This document shows, in pieces, positions 9,328 to 14,715 of a stretch of DNA of 14,715 bases. How positions within the stretch are numbered: position 1 is the stretch's first letter; every line of letters begins with the position of its first letter. The translations under genes and the position numbers were made by a program. Origin of the DNA: an uncultured Opitutia bacterium (GTDB taxonomy: Bacteria > Verrucomicrobiota > Verrucomicrobiae > Opitutales > MB11C04); NCBI GenBank assembly GCA_913048545.1, contig CAJWWH010000034.1:1-14715 (forward strand), written 5' to 3'. The notes below the pieces were generated by a model. It was not told where the DNA came from. It worked only from the letters and a program-made list of their open reading frames with translations, and searched no databases.

Positions 9328-10155
9328 TTAAGGTAACCAAGGATAGTTAGAAAAGTTTGGCGGCCTTTTTTCAAGAAAAGATTTTTTCCCTTCCGATCCC
9401 TCCTCGGATAAATAATAGAGCAATGTGGCATTTCCTGCCAGTTCCTGAATACCCGCCTGCCCATCACACTCGGCATTAAATGCTGACTTTAAGCAACGGA
9501 TCGCTAACGGGCTTTTTTCCATCACTTCGCTCGCCCACTGCAGTCCCTCCTTTTCCAGTTCAGCAACCGGAACCACTTTATTGACCAACCCCATATCCAA
9601 GGCCTCATCTGCATTGTACTGCCGGCAAAGGTACCATATTTCACGCGCTTTCTTATGTCCGACAATCCGGGCAAGATAGCCTGAGCCAAACCCGCCGTCA
9701 AAGCTGCCGACCTTTGGCCCGGTCTGTCCAAAAATCGCATTATCCGCCGCAATCGTCAAATCACAGACCACATGTAAAACATGCCCACCACCAATCGCAT
9801 AGCCGGACACAAGAGCAATCACCACCTTGGGGATTGAGCGGATCAGTTTTTGCAAATCGAGCACATTGAGCCTGGGCACACCATCGTCCCCAACATAGCC
9901 CGCCTCCCCGCGTACACTTTGATCCCCACCCGAACAGAAGGCGTACTTTCCATCAGTATGCGGACCGGCACCGGTTAAGAGAACAACTCCAATCGTCGAG
10001 TCTTCCCGTGCATCCAAAAATGCCTCGTACATTTCACTAACCGTTTTGGGCCGGAATGCATTGCGCTTTTCCGGGCGGTTAATGGTTACTTTGGCAACTC
10101 CCTTTTGCTTCTCATAGAGAATGTCCTCAAAATTACCAGCAGCCTGCCAAGTCAT
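9328..10155 (-). CDS. menB: 1,4-dihydroxy-2-naphthoyl-CoA synthase MenB
   Basis: It closes the second ring in menaquinone synthesis, turning o-succinylbenzoyl-CoA into 1,4-dihydroxy-2-naphthoyl-CoA in the cytoplasm. It is a crotonase-fold protein of 275 residues, about the family length. SGGDQ at 75-79 and AIGGGH at 120-125 form the CoA and oxyanion-hole region, and [12 protein letters not shown] at 144-155 carries S151 and D153. G146 in QTGP is the residue that marks bicarbonate-dependent (type I, E. coli-like) enzymes; mycobacterial-type enzymes have Asp there. The C-terminal part ([23 protein letters not shown]) follows E. coli MenB closely. The start overlaps the stop of the 63-residue gene by ATGA, and AAGGAAG lies 7 bases upstream. 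The organism should therefore make menaquinone by the classical route, although no other men gene lies here. Confidence 0.97.
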   Translation of the reverse strand: MTWQAAGNFEDILYEKQKGVAKVTINRPEKRNAFRPKTVSEMYEAFLDAREDSTIGVVLLTGAGPHTDGKYAFCSGGDQSVRGEAGYVGDDGVPRLNVLDLQKLIRSIPKVVIALVSGYAIGGGHVLHVVCDLTIAADNAIFGQTGPKVGSFDGGFGSGYLARIVGHKKAREIWYLCRQYNADEALDMGLVNKVVPVAELEKEGLQWASEVMEKSPLAIRCLKSAFNAECDGQAGIQELAGNATLLYYLSEEGSEGKKSFLEKRPPNFSNYPWLP

Positions 10156-10343
10156 GATTTTTCTTCCTTCTGCTTATCCTGTTCCCTGCTTTCTTTTTCT
10201 GCCTGCATTTCCTCCTGGGTAATCTGCCTGCCCTGCATCCCCCATTTATCACGCAAGTATTTGCGTTCCTCCTTCCAGTCGGAAAAAGGCTTGCCGCGCA
10301 GGGATAGTAAATCGTCCAAAGGTCTTTCCTCTACATCTTTCAT
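10152..10343 (-). CDS. Small charged protein translationally coupled to menB
   Basis: 63 residues, not recognised. The N-terminal half contains a W/R/Y pattern (P19-F-x-D-W23-K-E-E-R-K-Y-L-R, then D-K-W-G-M-Q-G), and the C-terminal half is a Glu/Lys/Gln-rich helix. There is no signal peptide, membrane segment or Cys. It begins 6 bases after the pdxH stop, and its TGA overlaps the menB ATG by four bases, the usual sign of translational coupling. No Shine-Dalgarno sequence precedes it. The tight packing on both sides and the absence of any other explanation for these 192 bases support a real gene. Function is unknown; a small partner or assembly factor for MenB is a guess from position only. 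Confidence 0.72.
   Translation of the reverse strand: MKDVEERPLDDLLSLRGKPFSDWKEERKYLRDKWGMQGRQITQEEMQAEKESREQDKQKEEKS
10163..10169 (-). promoter_or_regulatory. Ribosome binding site of menB
   Basis: On the - strand this reads AAGGAAG, 7 bases before the menB ATG, and lies inside the end of the preceding small gene. It fixes the menB start and suggests menB can be initiated independently as well as by coupling. Confidence 0.7.
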
Positions 10344-10349
10344 ATTTTA

Positions 10350-11000
10350 TTACGGATAAAATCGTTGAATGTTCCAATGCCCGTTCTCACCGAGTTCATA
10401 AATAAAACGGTCATGCAATCGACTTTGCCCCCCCTGCCAGAACTCAATTAACACCGGTTCCAGTGCATAACCTCCCCAGTGGTCAGGCTTGGCGGGTTGC
10501 TCGCCCTGTTGCTCACGGGCTTCCAAAAATGACCGCTCCAATGTTTCCCTCGAGTCCAGGGACTCACTCTGCTGGGATGCCCAGGCACCCAACTTGCTCA
10601 TCAGGGGCCGAGACTGAAAATACTCCACTGACTGGCCCACCGCCACCTTCTCCACCCGGCCGGATATCACTACCTGGCGCTCCATCGAAAACCAGGGGAA
10701 GTGCATCGTTGCATGCGGATTACCTTCCAGGTGCTTTGCTTTCCGGCTATTGTAGTTAGTGTAAAAAGTAAATTTCTCTTCCTCCAGTCCTTTGAGTAAA
10801 ACCGCTCGGGCCATGGGTTTGGACTCGCTGTCCACCGTGGCCAGGCTGCAGGCATTTGGGTCCGGAACCTTTGCTTTTTGTGCATCGAGTAACCAGTTGG
10901 AAAACTGGGCAAACGGACACGCGTCCATATCAGCTTTGCGCAAAGGCGTACCATCGTACTCCTCGCGCATATCCTGTAGTTGTTGTGTTAGATCAGTCAC
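10350..11000 (-). CDS. pdxH: Pyridoxamine/pyridoxine 5'-phosphate oxidase PdxH
   Basis: FMN-dependent oxidation of pyridoxine or pyridoxamine 5'-phosphate to pyridoxal 5'-phosphate, the last step of vitamin B6 synthesis and salvage, in the cytoplasm. 216 residues from the GTG at 10998-11000, close to the E. coli length of 218. Family hallmarks are R-A-V-L-L-K-G followed by FYTNYNSRKAKHL (FMN and phosphate binding), ERQVVISGRVEKV, SRPLMSKLGAWASQQS, and the C-terminal HDRFIYE...IQRFYP. The frame stays open upstream to an ATG at 11084, but that would overlap the previous gene and adds residues unlike the family. The GTG has a perfect AAGGAG 9 bases upstream, which decides the start. It lies 46 bases after the GNAT-like gene and 6 bases before the small gene. 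Confidence 0.96.
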   Translation of the reverse strand: MTDLTQQLQDMREEYDGTPLRKADMDACPFAQFSNWLLDAQKAKVPDPNACSLATVDSESKPMARAVLLKGLEEEKFTFYTNYNSRKAKHLEGNPHATMHFPWFSMERQVVISGRVEKVAVGQSVEYFQSRPLMSKLGAWASQQSESLDSRETLERSFLEAREQQGEQPAKPDHWGGYALEPVLIEFWQGGQSRLHDRFIYELGENGHWNIQRFYP

Positions 11001-11009
11001 AATTAAATT

Positions 11010-11015
11010 CTCCTT
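11010..11015 (-). promoter_or_regulatory. Ribosome binding site deciding the pdxH GTG start
   Basis: On the - strand this reads AAGGAG preceded by A residues, with 9 bases to GTG at 10998-11000. It is the strongest Shine-Dalgarno sequence in the window and argues against the longer ATG start at 11084. Confidence 0.85.
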
Positions 11016-11046
11016 TTTGAACAGGTTATTGGCAATGGAAAAGACA

Positions 11047-12222
11047 TCAACTCTCCCCCTCCAATGATTTACGCAGGGACTCACTCGCCTTGGTTGGCTT
11101 GGAACGCAAGATTATTTTTTTCCTCACCTTCATATTCCACACGATTAACCGCTTGGCAAGGTATCCACGCAGAGACTTTCTGAAAAGGTGAAGTTCCCGG
11201 ACTGGTTCCACCCGGGTTGCCACCTTTTCCTTATAGTCCAGGTTGCCCGGCAGGAAATCAACTTTTCTCCCCTCCTCCCATGCCCGCCTCAGGTTTTTTT
11301 CCATTAACTGCTTACCCGGGGAATACTTTTTCCAGTTCTGGTCGAAGGACAAATTATGAATCCCCAAAAAATCCCTGTCCAACAAATCAACTTCCCAAGC
11401 AACCGGTTCATCATTCACCCGGATCATAGTCAGGCGAACCCGTCCATTTTTAGCCAGCTTTGGGAGCAGATCAAAAAAGAACGCCCGCTTTCCCCTTATC
11501 GAATACAACCCGGTCACCTGTTCCGACTTCCAGGAATTCACCTCCACCAAGCAGGAACCGGGTAACATCATGCGTACATCTTTTTCATCGGTTGCCACCT
11601 CGACCACACAATCACCCTGCTCATTCAGTGCTTTCTGGTCATAGCGCAAAGACTTCCTGCTCTTTGTGCCCATTTTTTTCGCCCAGTAGTCATCAAAAGA
11701 ACCACTGCCAGCTTCTAAAATGGAGGTCTTCCTGGGCACACGGGTAATATGTAAAAAAGTCGAACTGGTGATCTCGCCAACCCAGTATTTATTCCAGAAT
11801 GAATCATTCATCAATGGAATCCAGAAAAACTGGAATTCTTTCAGCTGTTCCTTAAGACCAATGCATAAGGATTCCATACCCAGGTCAGTGGCAATTGGGA
11901 CGAAATAATTCGCCTCGTCATACACCATTGGCCACAGCCCCTTGGACCATAAAATGGCTGGCCTTTCGACAAACGGCCAAAACCCTTCCAACCTACCCTC
12001 CCCATTCCGGGCGAGAACAATGAGGGGCTTTTCCCGGGGATCCCGTCTTTTCCACCATGCCTCAATCCATTCGGGAGAAAAATATGGATTCCGTACGGTT
12101 GCCCGGTCGAGGAGTTCCTCCACTTCCACAAACAGGGGAGTAAAATCATCCACATCTCGACAAAGGGAAAAAGTGACTGATTCCAAATCCGCCGAATCCC
12201 CGCGAACTGGAAGCTCAGCCAT
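11047..12222 (-). CDS. CelD/BcsL-type GNAT-like acyltransferase
   Basis: 391 residues with two half-GNAT regions, as in the BioF2-like (Acetyltransf_6) family, which groups with FemAB-type and cellulose-associated acetyltransferases. N-terminal NPYFSPEWIEAWW (45-57) is the usual 'x-P-F-x-S-x-x-W' opening. In the centre is K-S-R-K-S-L-R-Y-D-Q-K (187-197). In the second half are SPGKQLMEKNL (301-311), the place of the acyl-CoA binding loop, and DFLPGNLDYKEKVAT (322-336), the family's closing motif. The C-terminus is Lys/Arg-rich, with no signal peptide. The substrate cannot be inferred: family members modify polysaccharides, lipids or amino acids. It starts 10 bases after folE2 with no Shine-Dalgarno sequence. 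Its neighbours make cofactors and do not hint at its role. Confidence 0.85.
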   Translation of the reverse strand: MAELPVRGDSADLESVTFSLCRDVDDFTPLFVEVEELLDRATVRNPYFSPEWIEAWWKRRDPREKPLIVLARNGEGRLEGFWPFVERPAILWSKGLWPMVYDEANYFVPIATDLGMESLCIGLKEQLKEFQFFWIPLMNDSFWNKYWVGEITSSTFLHITRVPRKTSILEAGSGSFDDYWAKKMGTKSRKSLRYDQKALNEQGDCVVEVATDEKDVRMMLPGSCLVEVNSWKSEQVTGLYSIRGKRAFFFDLLPKLAKNGRVRLTMIRVNDEPVAWEVDLLDRDFLGIHNLSFDQNWKKYSPGKQLMEKNLRRAWEEGRKVDFLPGNLDYKEKVATRVEPVRELHLFRKSLRGYLAKRLIVWNMKVRKKIILRSKPTKASESLRKSLEGES

Positions 12223-12232
12223 ATTGGATAGC

Positions 12233-13186
12233 TTAGCTGTTTAAGTTTGAAAAATCCTCAAACTCAGCCCGGAAACCGCCATCCACACCCCGGCACAACA
12301 CAGCCACCGCATCATGTGAATGCAAGGACTCAAAGTGCGAGCAGACCACCCGAAAATCAATAATCTTGGGCTCCTCATTTAACTGGGCGTAGAGCAAACG
12401 GGCCGCATCCTCGACAAATTTCACATTGGCACCGTTCAATTCAGCAAATGCCTGTTCATCTTCTCTTCGGACCATTACCTGAGTCTCGGTGCTCAGTCCA
12501 TGAATGCACAAATCACGCAGTTCAAGCAGGGAAATTTCCTTGTCCGGGTGCACCTCCACACTGATTCTTGCCTTACTCCTCTGGGAGTGGGGAATCGCGA
12601 GCAGGTTTCTTTTTTCCCGGGCATGCTCGGAAAGCTCCGATGCGCATGGGCAGGCAGATGAGTAAACAAAGTCAAAATGGATAATTTTTCTTATCCTGTC
12701 CGCCCGGTCAATAATCCCCTCAAAGCAGCAGTCATAGAATTGAAAGCCCTGCAAGCCACTCCGTAAACTATCCTGCAACATGGGGTAGGAAAACTGGGCC
12801 TTTAAACGGGCTTCCCGGGAATCAAGCTTCTCCTTGTACTCCTTCAATATACGGGCAAAAATTTCCGGAGAAAAAGTCTCGTTTTTGTACTCGTAAAAAA
12901 TCCGTATAATGCGGGACATATTAATTCCCTTTTTATCCGCATCCAGGCTGACTGTACCGGTAACTGCAGTTTCAATATTCAGGTTTTCACCATCCGGCCC
13001 CACATAGCTTAGTGGCAAACGGAAACCAGATATCCCAACCTGCAAGATAGGCACACGGGCACCGTCAAGCTCAGCACAACCCGAATTTTGCACATCGGGC
13101 AGGGAATCCCGGTATTCCGGAGTGACCTGAAAATTCGGGTCGTAAGTACGGATTAATTTATCGGAGGAATTTGGTTTGGTTTCCAT
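12233..13186 (-). CDS. folE2: GTP cyclohydrolase I type B (FolE2)
   Basis: Converts GTP to 7,8-dihydroneopterin triphosphate, the entry step to folate and to queuosine-type deazapurines. 317 residues, tunnelling fold, FolE2 / COG1469 family. Visible marks are the early V-G-I-S-G-F-R-x-P, G-I-N-M-S-R (87-92; many homologues have His where Asn89 stands, and I cannot tell how common Asn is), S-A-C179-P-C181-A-S (metal-binding Cys region), HSQRS (200-204), N-V-K-F-V-E-D (254-260) and ESLHSHDAV at 286-294. FolE2 enzymes work with several metals and often replace zinc-dependent FolE when zinc is low, but no Zur-like operator was seen upstream. It lies 56 bases after gpmA and 10 bases before the GNAT-like gene. 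No Shine-Dalgarno sequence is seen at the ATG. Confidence 0.94.
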   Translation of the reverse strand: METKPNSSDKLIRTYDPNFQVTPEYRDSLPDVQNSGCAELDGARVPILQVGISGFRLPLSYVGPDGENLNIETAVTGTVSLDADKKGINMSRIIRIFYEYKNETFSPEIFARILKEYKEKLDSREARLKAQFSYPMLQDSLRSGLQGFQFYDCCFEGIIDRADRIRKIIHFDFVYSSACPCASELSEHAREKRNLLAIPHSQRSKARISVEVHPDKEISLLELRDLCIHGLSTETQVMVRREDEQAFAELNGANVKFVEDAARLLYAQLNEEPKIIDFRVVCSHFESLHSHDAVAVLCRGVDGGFRAEFEDFSNLNS

Positions 13187-13242
13187 AGGAGAAATTTTGT
13201 TCAGTTTTCAAGTGAAAGCAAATCGCACGGATTGCAAATGCT

Positions 13243-13989
13243 TTACTTTGCCTTGCCCTGGTTTGCCACTGCCTCCATCGCCTTGGCCACTTTTTCCGGA
13301 TCACCCAGGTACTGACGGGAGATTGGTTTTAAATCTTCATCCAACTCGTAGACCAAAGGCATACCCGTGGGAACATTCATGCCGAGAATATCCTCATCAG
13401 TTACCCCATCGAGATACTTAATCAATGCCCGAAGGGAATTCCCGTGAGCGGCAATCATAATCTGCTTACCCGCCTTAATCTGGGGAGCGATCGTATTTTC
13501 CCAGAGGGGAAGAAAGCGATCAACCGTATCCTTCAGGCATTCAGACAGGGGTAACTCATCCTCACTCAAATGGGCATATCGACGGTCTTTCCCGGCATAA
13601 CCATCATCATCCTTACTCATTGGTGGTGGTGGAATATCGTAACTCCGGCGCCAAACCAAGACTTGTTCATCCCCGTACTGCTGAGCAGTTTCCGCCTTGT
13701 TTAATCCCTGCAATGATCCGTAGTGCCGTTCATTCAAACGCCATTCCCGTTGCACCGGAATCCAGACCTGATCCATTTCCGTAAGGGCTAGCCAGAGCGT
13801 GCGAATTGCACGGGTCAGGACGGAACAGTACGCCATATCAAACTCAAAGCCCTCGGCTTTGAGTAAACGACCGGCTTCCCTGCCCTCGCGTTCCCCCTGT
13901 TCTGTCAGGTTGACATCATGCCAACCGGTGAACCGATTTTCCAAATTCCACTGGCTCTCGCCGTGTCGAAGTAATACTAACTTATGCAT
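13243..13989 (-). CDS. gpmA: 2,3-bisphosphoglycerate-dependent phosphoglycerate mutase
   Basis: Interconverts 3- and 2-phosphoglycerate in glycolysis and gluconeogenesis in the cytoplasm. 248 residues, equal to the usual dPGM length. The histidine-phosphatase motif LLRHGES holds the phosphorylated H9; R60 is in S-V-L-T-R-A; E87 is in LNERHYG; H182 is in AAHGNSLRA. The long dPGM-specific insertion with [13 protein letters not shown] (116-128) distinguishes it from generic phosphatases of this superfamily. It is the first gene of the seven-gene - strand run and faces the long divergent gap, so the operon promoter is expected between 13990 and about 14200, but no clear -35/-10 pair was found. 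No Shine-Dalgarno sequence precedes the ATG. Confidence 0.97.
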   Translation of the reverse strand: MHKLVLLRHGESQWNLENRFTGWHDVNLTEQGEREGREAGRLLKAEGFEFDMAYCSVLTRAIRTLWLALTEMDQVWIPVQREWRLNERHYGSLQGLNKAETAQQYGDEQVLVWRRSYDIPPPPMSKDDDGYAGKDRRYAHLSEDELPLSECLKDTVDRFLPLWENTIAPQIKAGKQIMIAAHGNSLRALIKYLDGVTDEDILGMNVPTGMPLVYELDEDLKPISRQYLGDPEKVAKAMEAVANQGKAK

Positions 13990-14587
13990 AATAAAAAAGT
14001 GAAATTACAACTTACAGAAAATTCATACTCCCGTCACCCTCAAAGTATCATCGGTAAAATCTACCTTAGAAAATAAATTTCAGGTTTTTGTTTTCTTATT
14101 TTGAGATTTTCAGGATTATTATTAGGCATATTTATTATTGGGAATACAGCTAAATTTAGTTGATTTTTTGCTGTAATTATACTCCCCGTAACGATGGTAC
14201 TTTCTAACCCTTTTGAGGTTTTTTAGAATTCACAATTTCACCATTCTCTTTTGTCATTATGATTATGGTAAAGATTGGCCAACGAAGCAATCCATTGAAA
14301 CGAATCGACACGTTCGGACAATGCAACTCGTCCAATGGCCACAATGGATCGCCCCGGGCTTACATCCCTCGCGATGTCAAAATAAGTAAGGACTCATAAT
14401 GCACCTGCGGTTTATTCAGTGGATAGAATGAAGCGACCAACGCAACATCCGTCATTTATTACAGAAAGCGTACGGAGAACGGAATACGCTCAAATTTCAC
14501 GAAATGTAAAATAAAGATTAATTACACCAATAACAATGCGTAACTAACTTGTCTATCTCATGATGATATGCAAAATACATTAAATAT
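13990..14587. other. Long divergent intergenic region with a compositionally distinct segment
   Basis: 598 bases between gpmA (-) and the fxsA-like gene (+). Bases 14041-14160 are about 25% GC, 14281-14460 about 47%, and 14521-14580 about 30%, counted by hand. The left third should carry the gpmA promoter and contains ACAGC...GCTGT (14146-14150 with 14170-14174) around the palindrome CTAAATTTAG (14150-14159). The middle holds the interrupted reading frame reported separately. The right end should carry the fxsA promoter. No tRNA cloverleaf or known riboswitch was recognised. Confidence 0.5.
14204..14455 (-). pseudogene. Possible decayed small gene or dispersed repeat with one in-frame stop
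   Basis: On the - strand an ATG at 14453-14455, preceded directly by two in-frame TAA codons, opens an 84-codon frame ending in TAG at 14204-14206. A single TAA (14360-14362), one base change from CAA, interrupts it after 31 residues. Both halves have protein-like composition: residues 4-20 read VALVASFYPLNKPQVHY, and after the stop come ARGDPLWPLDELHCPNV, then RWPIFTIIMTKENG. A second frame on the same strand is open for 51 codons (14238-14393). This may be a broken gene, or a repeated non-coding element that happens to be open. I recognise no family with confidence. Confidence 0.3.
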
Positions 14588-14715
14588 ATGTTTAGTCGAC
14601 TGCTATTTCTTTTTATATTTATTCCCATTGCCGAACTTTATCTCCTAATTATGTTAGGTTCGCGTATTGGATTCCTTCCGACCATTGGATTGATCGTTTT
14701 TACGGGAATTTTGGG
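14588..14715 (+). CDS. fxsA: FxsA-family membrane protein (3' end cut)
   Basis: ATG at 14588 opens a frame that runs off the window after 42 full codons, so the gene is 3'-truncated. The visible N-terminus has two hydrophobic helices, F6-LFIFIPIAE followed by LYLLIML, with the charged E16 between them, then G-S-R-I-G-F-L-P-T and a second helix with F-T-G-I-L-G. The spacing of I-A-E, the L-G-x-x-I-G-x-L-P-T segment and the T-x-x-x-G end match the start of FxsA (UPF0716) inner-membrane proteins, known in E. coli for easing F-plasmid exclusion of phage T7; its general function is unknown. No Shine-Dalgarno sequence is seen. It is divergent from gpmA. Confidence 0.8.
   Translation, partial: MFSRLLFLFIFIPIAELYLLIMLGSRIGFLPTIGLIVFTGIL

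Noticed and set aside
11001..11084. Longer pdxH start at ATG 11082-11084
   Set aside because: It would overlap the end of the GNAT-like gene and adds 28 residues unlike PdxH; the GTG at 10998-11000 has a perfect AAGGAG at the right distance.
11460..11747. 95-codon open frame on the + strand
   Set aside because: Antisense to the GNAT-like gene; Ser/Pro/His-rich composition typical of a shadow frame.
14206..14226. AACC...GGTT followed by T residues as a + strand terminator
   Set aside because: Only a 4-bp stem and no + strand gene ends nearby; on the other strand it lies in the end of the interrupted frame.
14549..14577. Promoter for fxsA with TTGTCT at 14549-14554
   Set aside because: At 17-base spacing the -10 is AAAATA, with only two matches to the consensus.

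Overview
The window looks like chromosomal DNA from a member of the Planctomycetes-Verrucomicrobia group, most likely a marine verrucomicrobium. This rests on a secreted formylglycine sulfatase, a giant secreted protein of the ThuA / membrane-bound-dehydrogenase type typical of that group, a cadherin-like surface protein ending in a Trp/Tyr-rich module, and a menaquinone gene of the bicarbonate-dependent MenB type. No 16S or other marker gene is present, so the assignment is an inference. No tRNA, rRNA, CRISPR array, insertion sequence or phage gene was seen.

Left part (1-8429, all + strand), exported proteins. A cadherin-like tandem-repeat protein enters from the left edge and ends at a strong intrinsic terminator (1900-1935). 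An AT-rich gap follows, then a secreted sulfatase (2210-3703), then a 1492-residue exported protein (3951-8429). That protein joins a ThuA-like domain, a discoidin-type sugar-binding domain, a degenerate SGNH domain, a PQQ-dehydrogenase-like propeller, a short HEAT remnant and a C-terminal blue-copper domain. This half fits outer-surface adhesion and attack on sulfated polysaccharides. A hairpin at 8454-8490 lies between the two convergent transcription units.

Middle and right part (13989 down to 8508, all - strand), a probable seven-gene operon: gpmA (glycolysis), folE2 (pterin synthesis), a CelD/BcsL-type GNAT-like protein, pdxH (pyridoxal phosphate), a 63-residue unknown, menB (menaquinone) and a GYF-domain protein with a C-terminal membrane anchor. 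Gaps are 56, 10, 46, 6, -4 and 13 bases. Only pdxH and menB have a clear Shine-Dalgarno sequence. The product mix is housekeeping and cofactor synthesis; the two unknowns next to menB are the less explained part.

Right edge (13990-14715). A 598-base divergent gap separates gpmA from the start of an fxsA-like membrane protein gene cut by the window end. The gap is not uniform: about 14281-14460 is near 47% GC by hand count against about 25% to its left. On the - strand it holds an 84-codon reading frame interrupted by a single TAA, which looks like a decayed gene or a dispersed repeat. This is the least explained segment of the window. Nothing here amounts to a clear new defence or mobile system.
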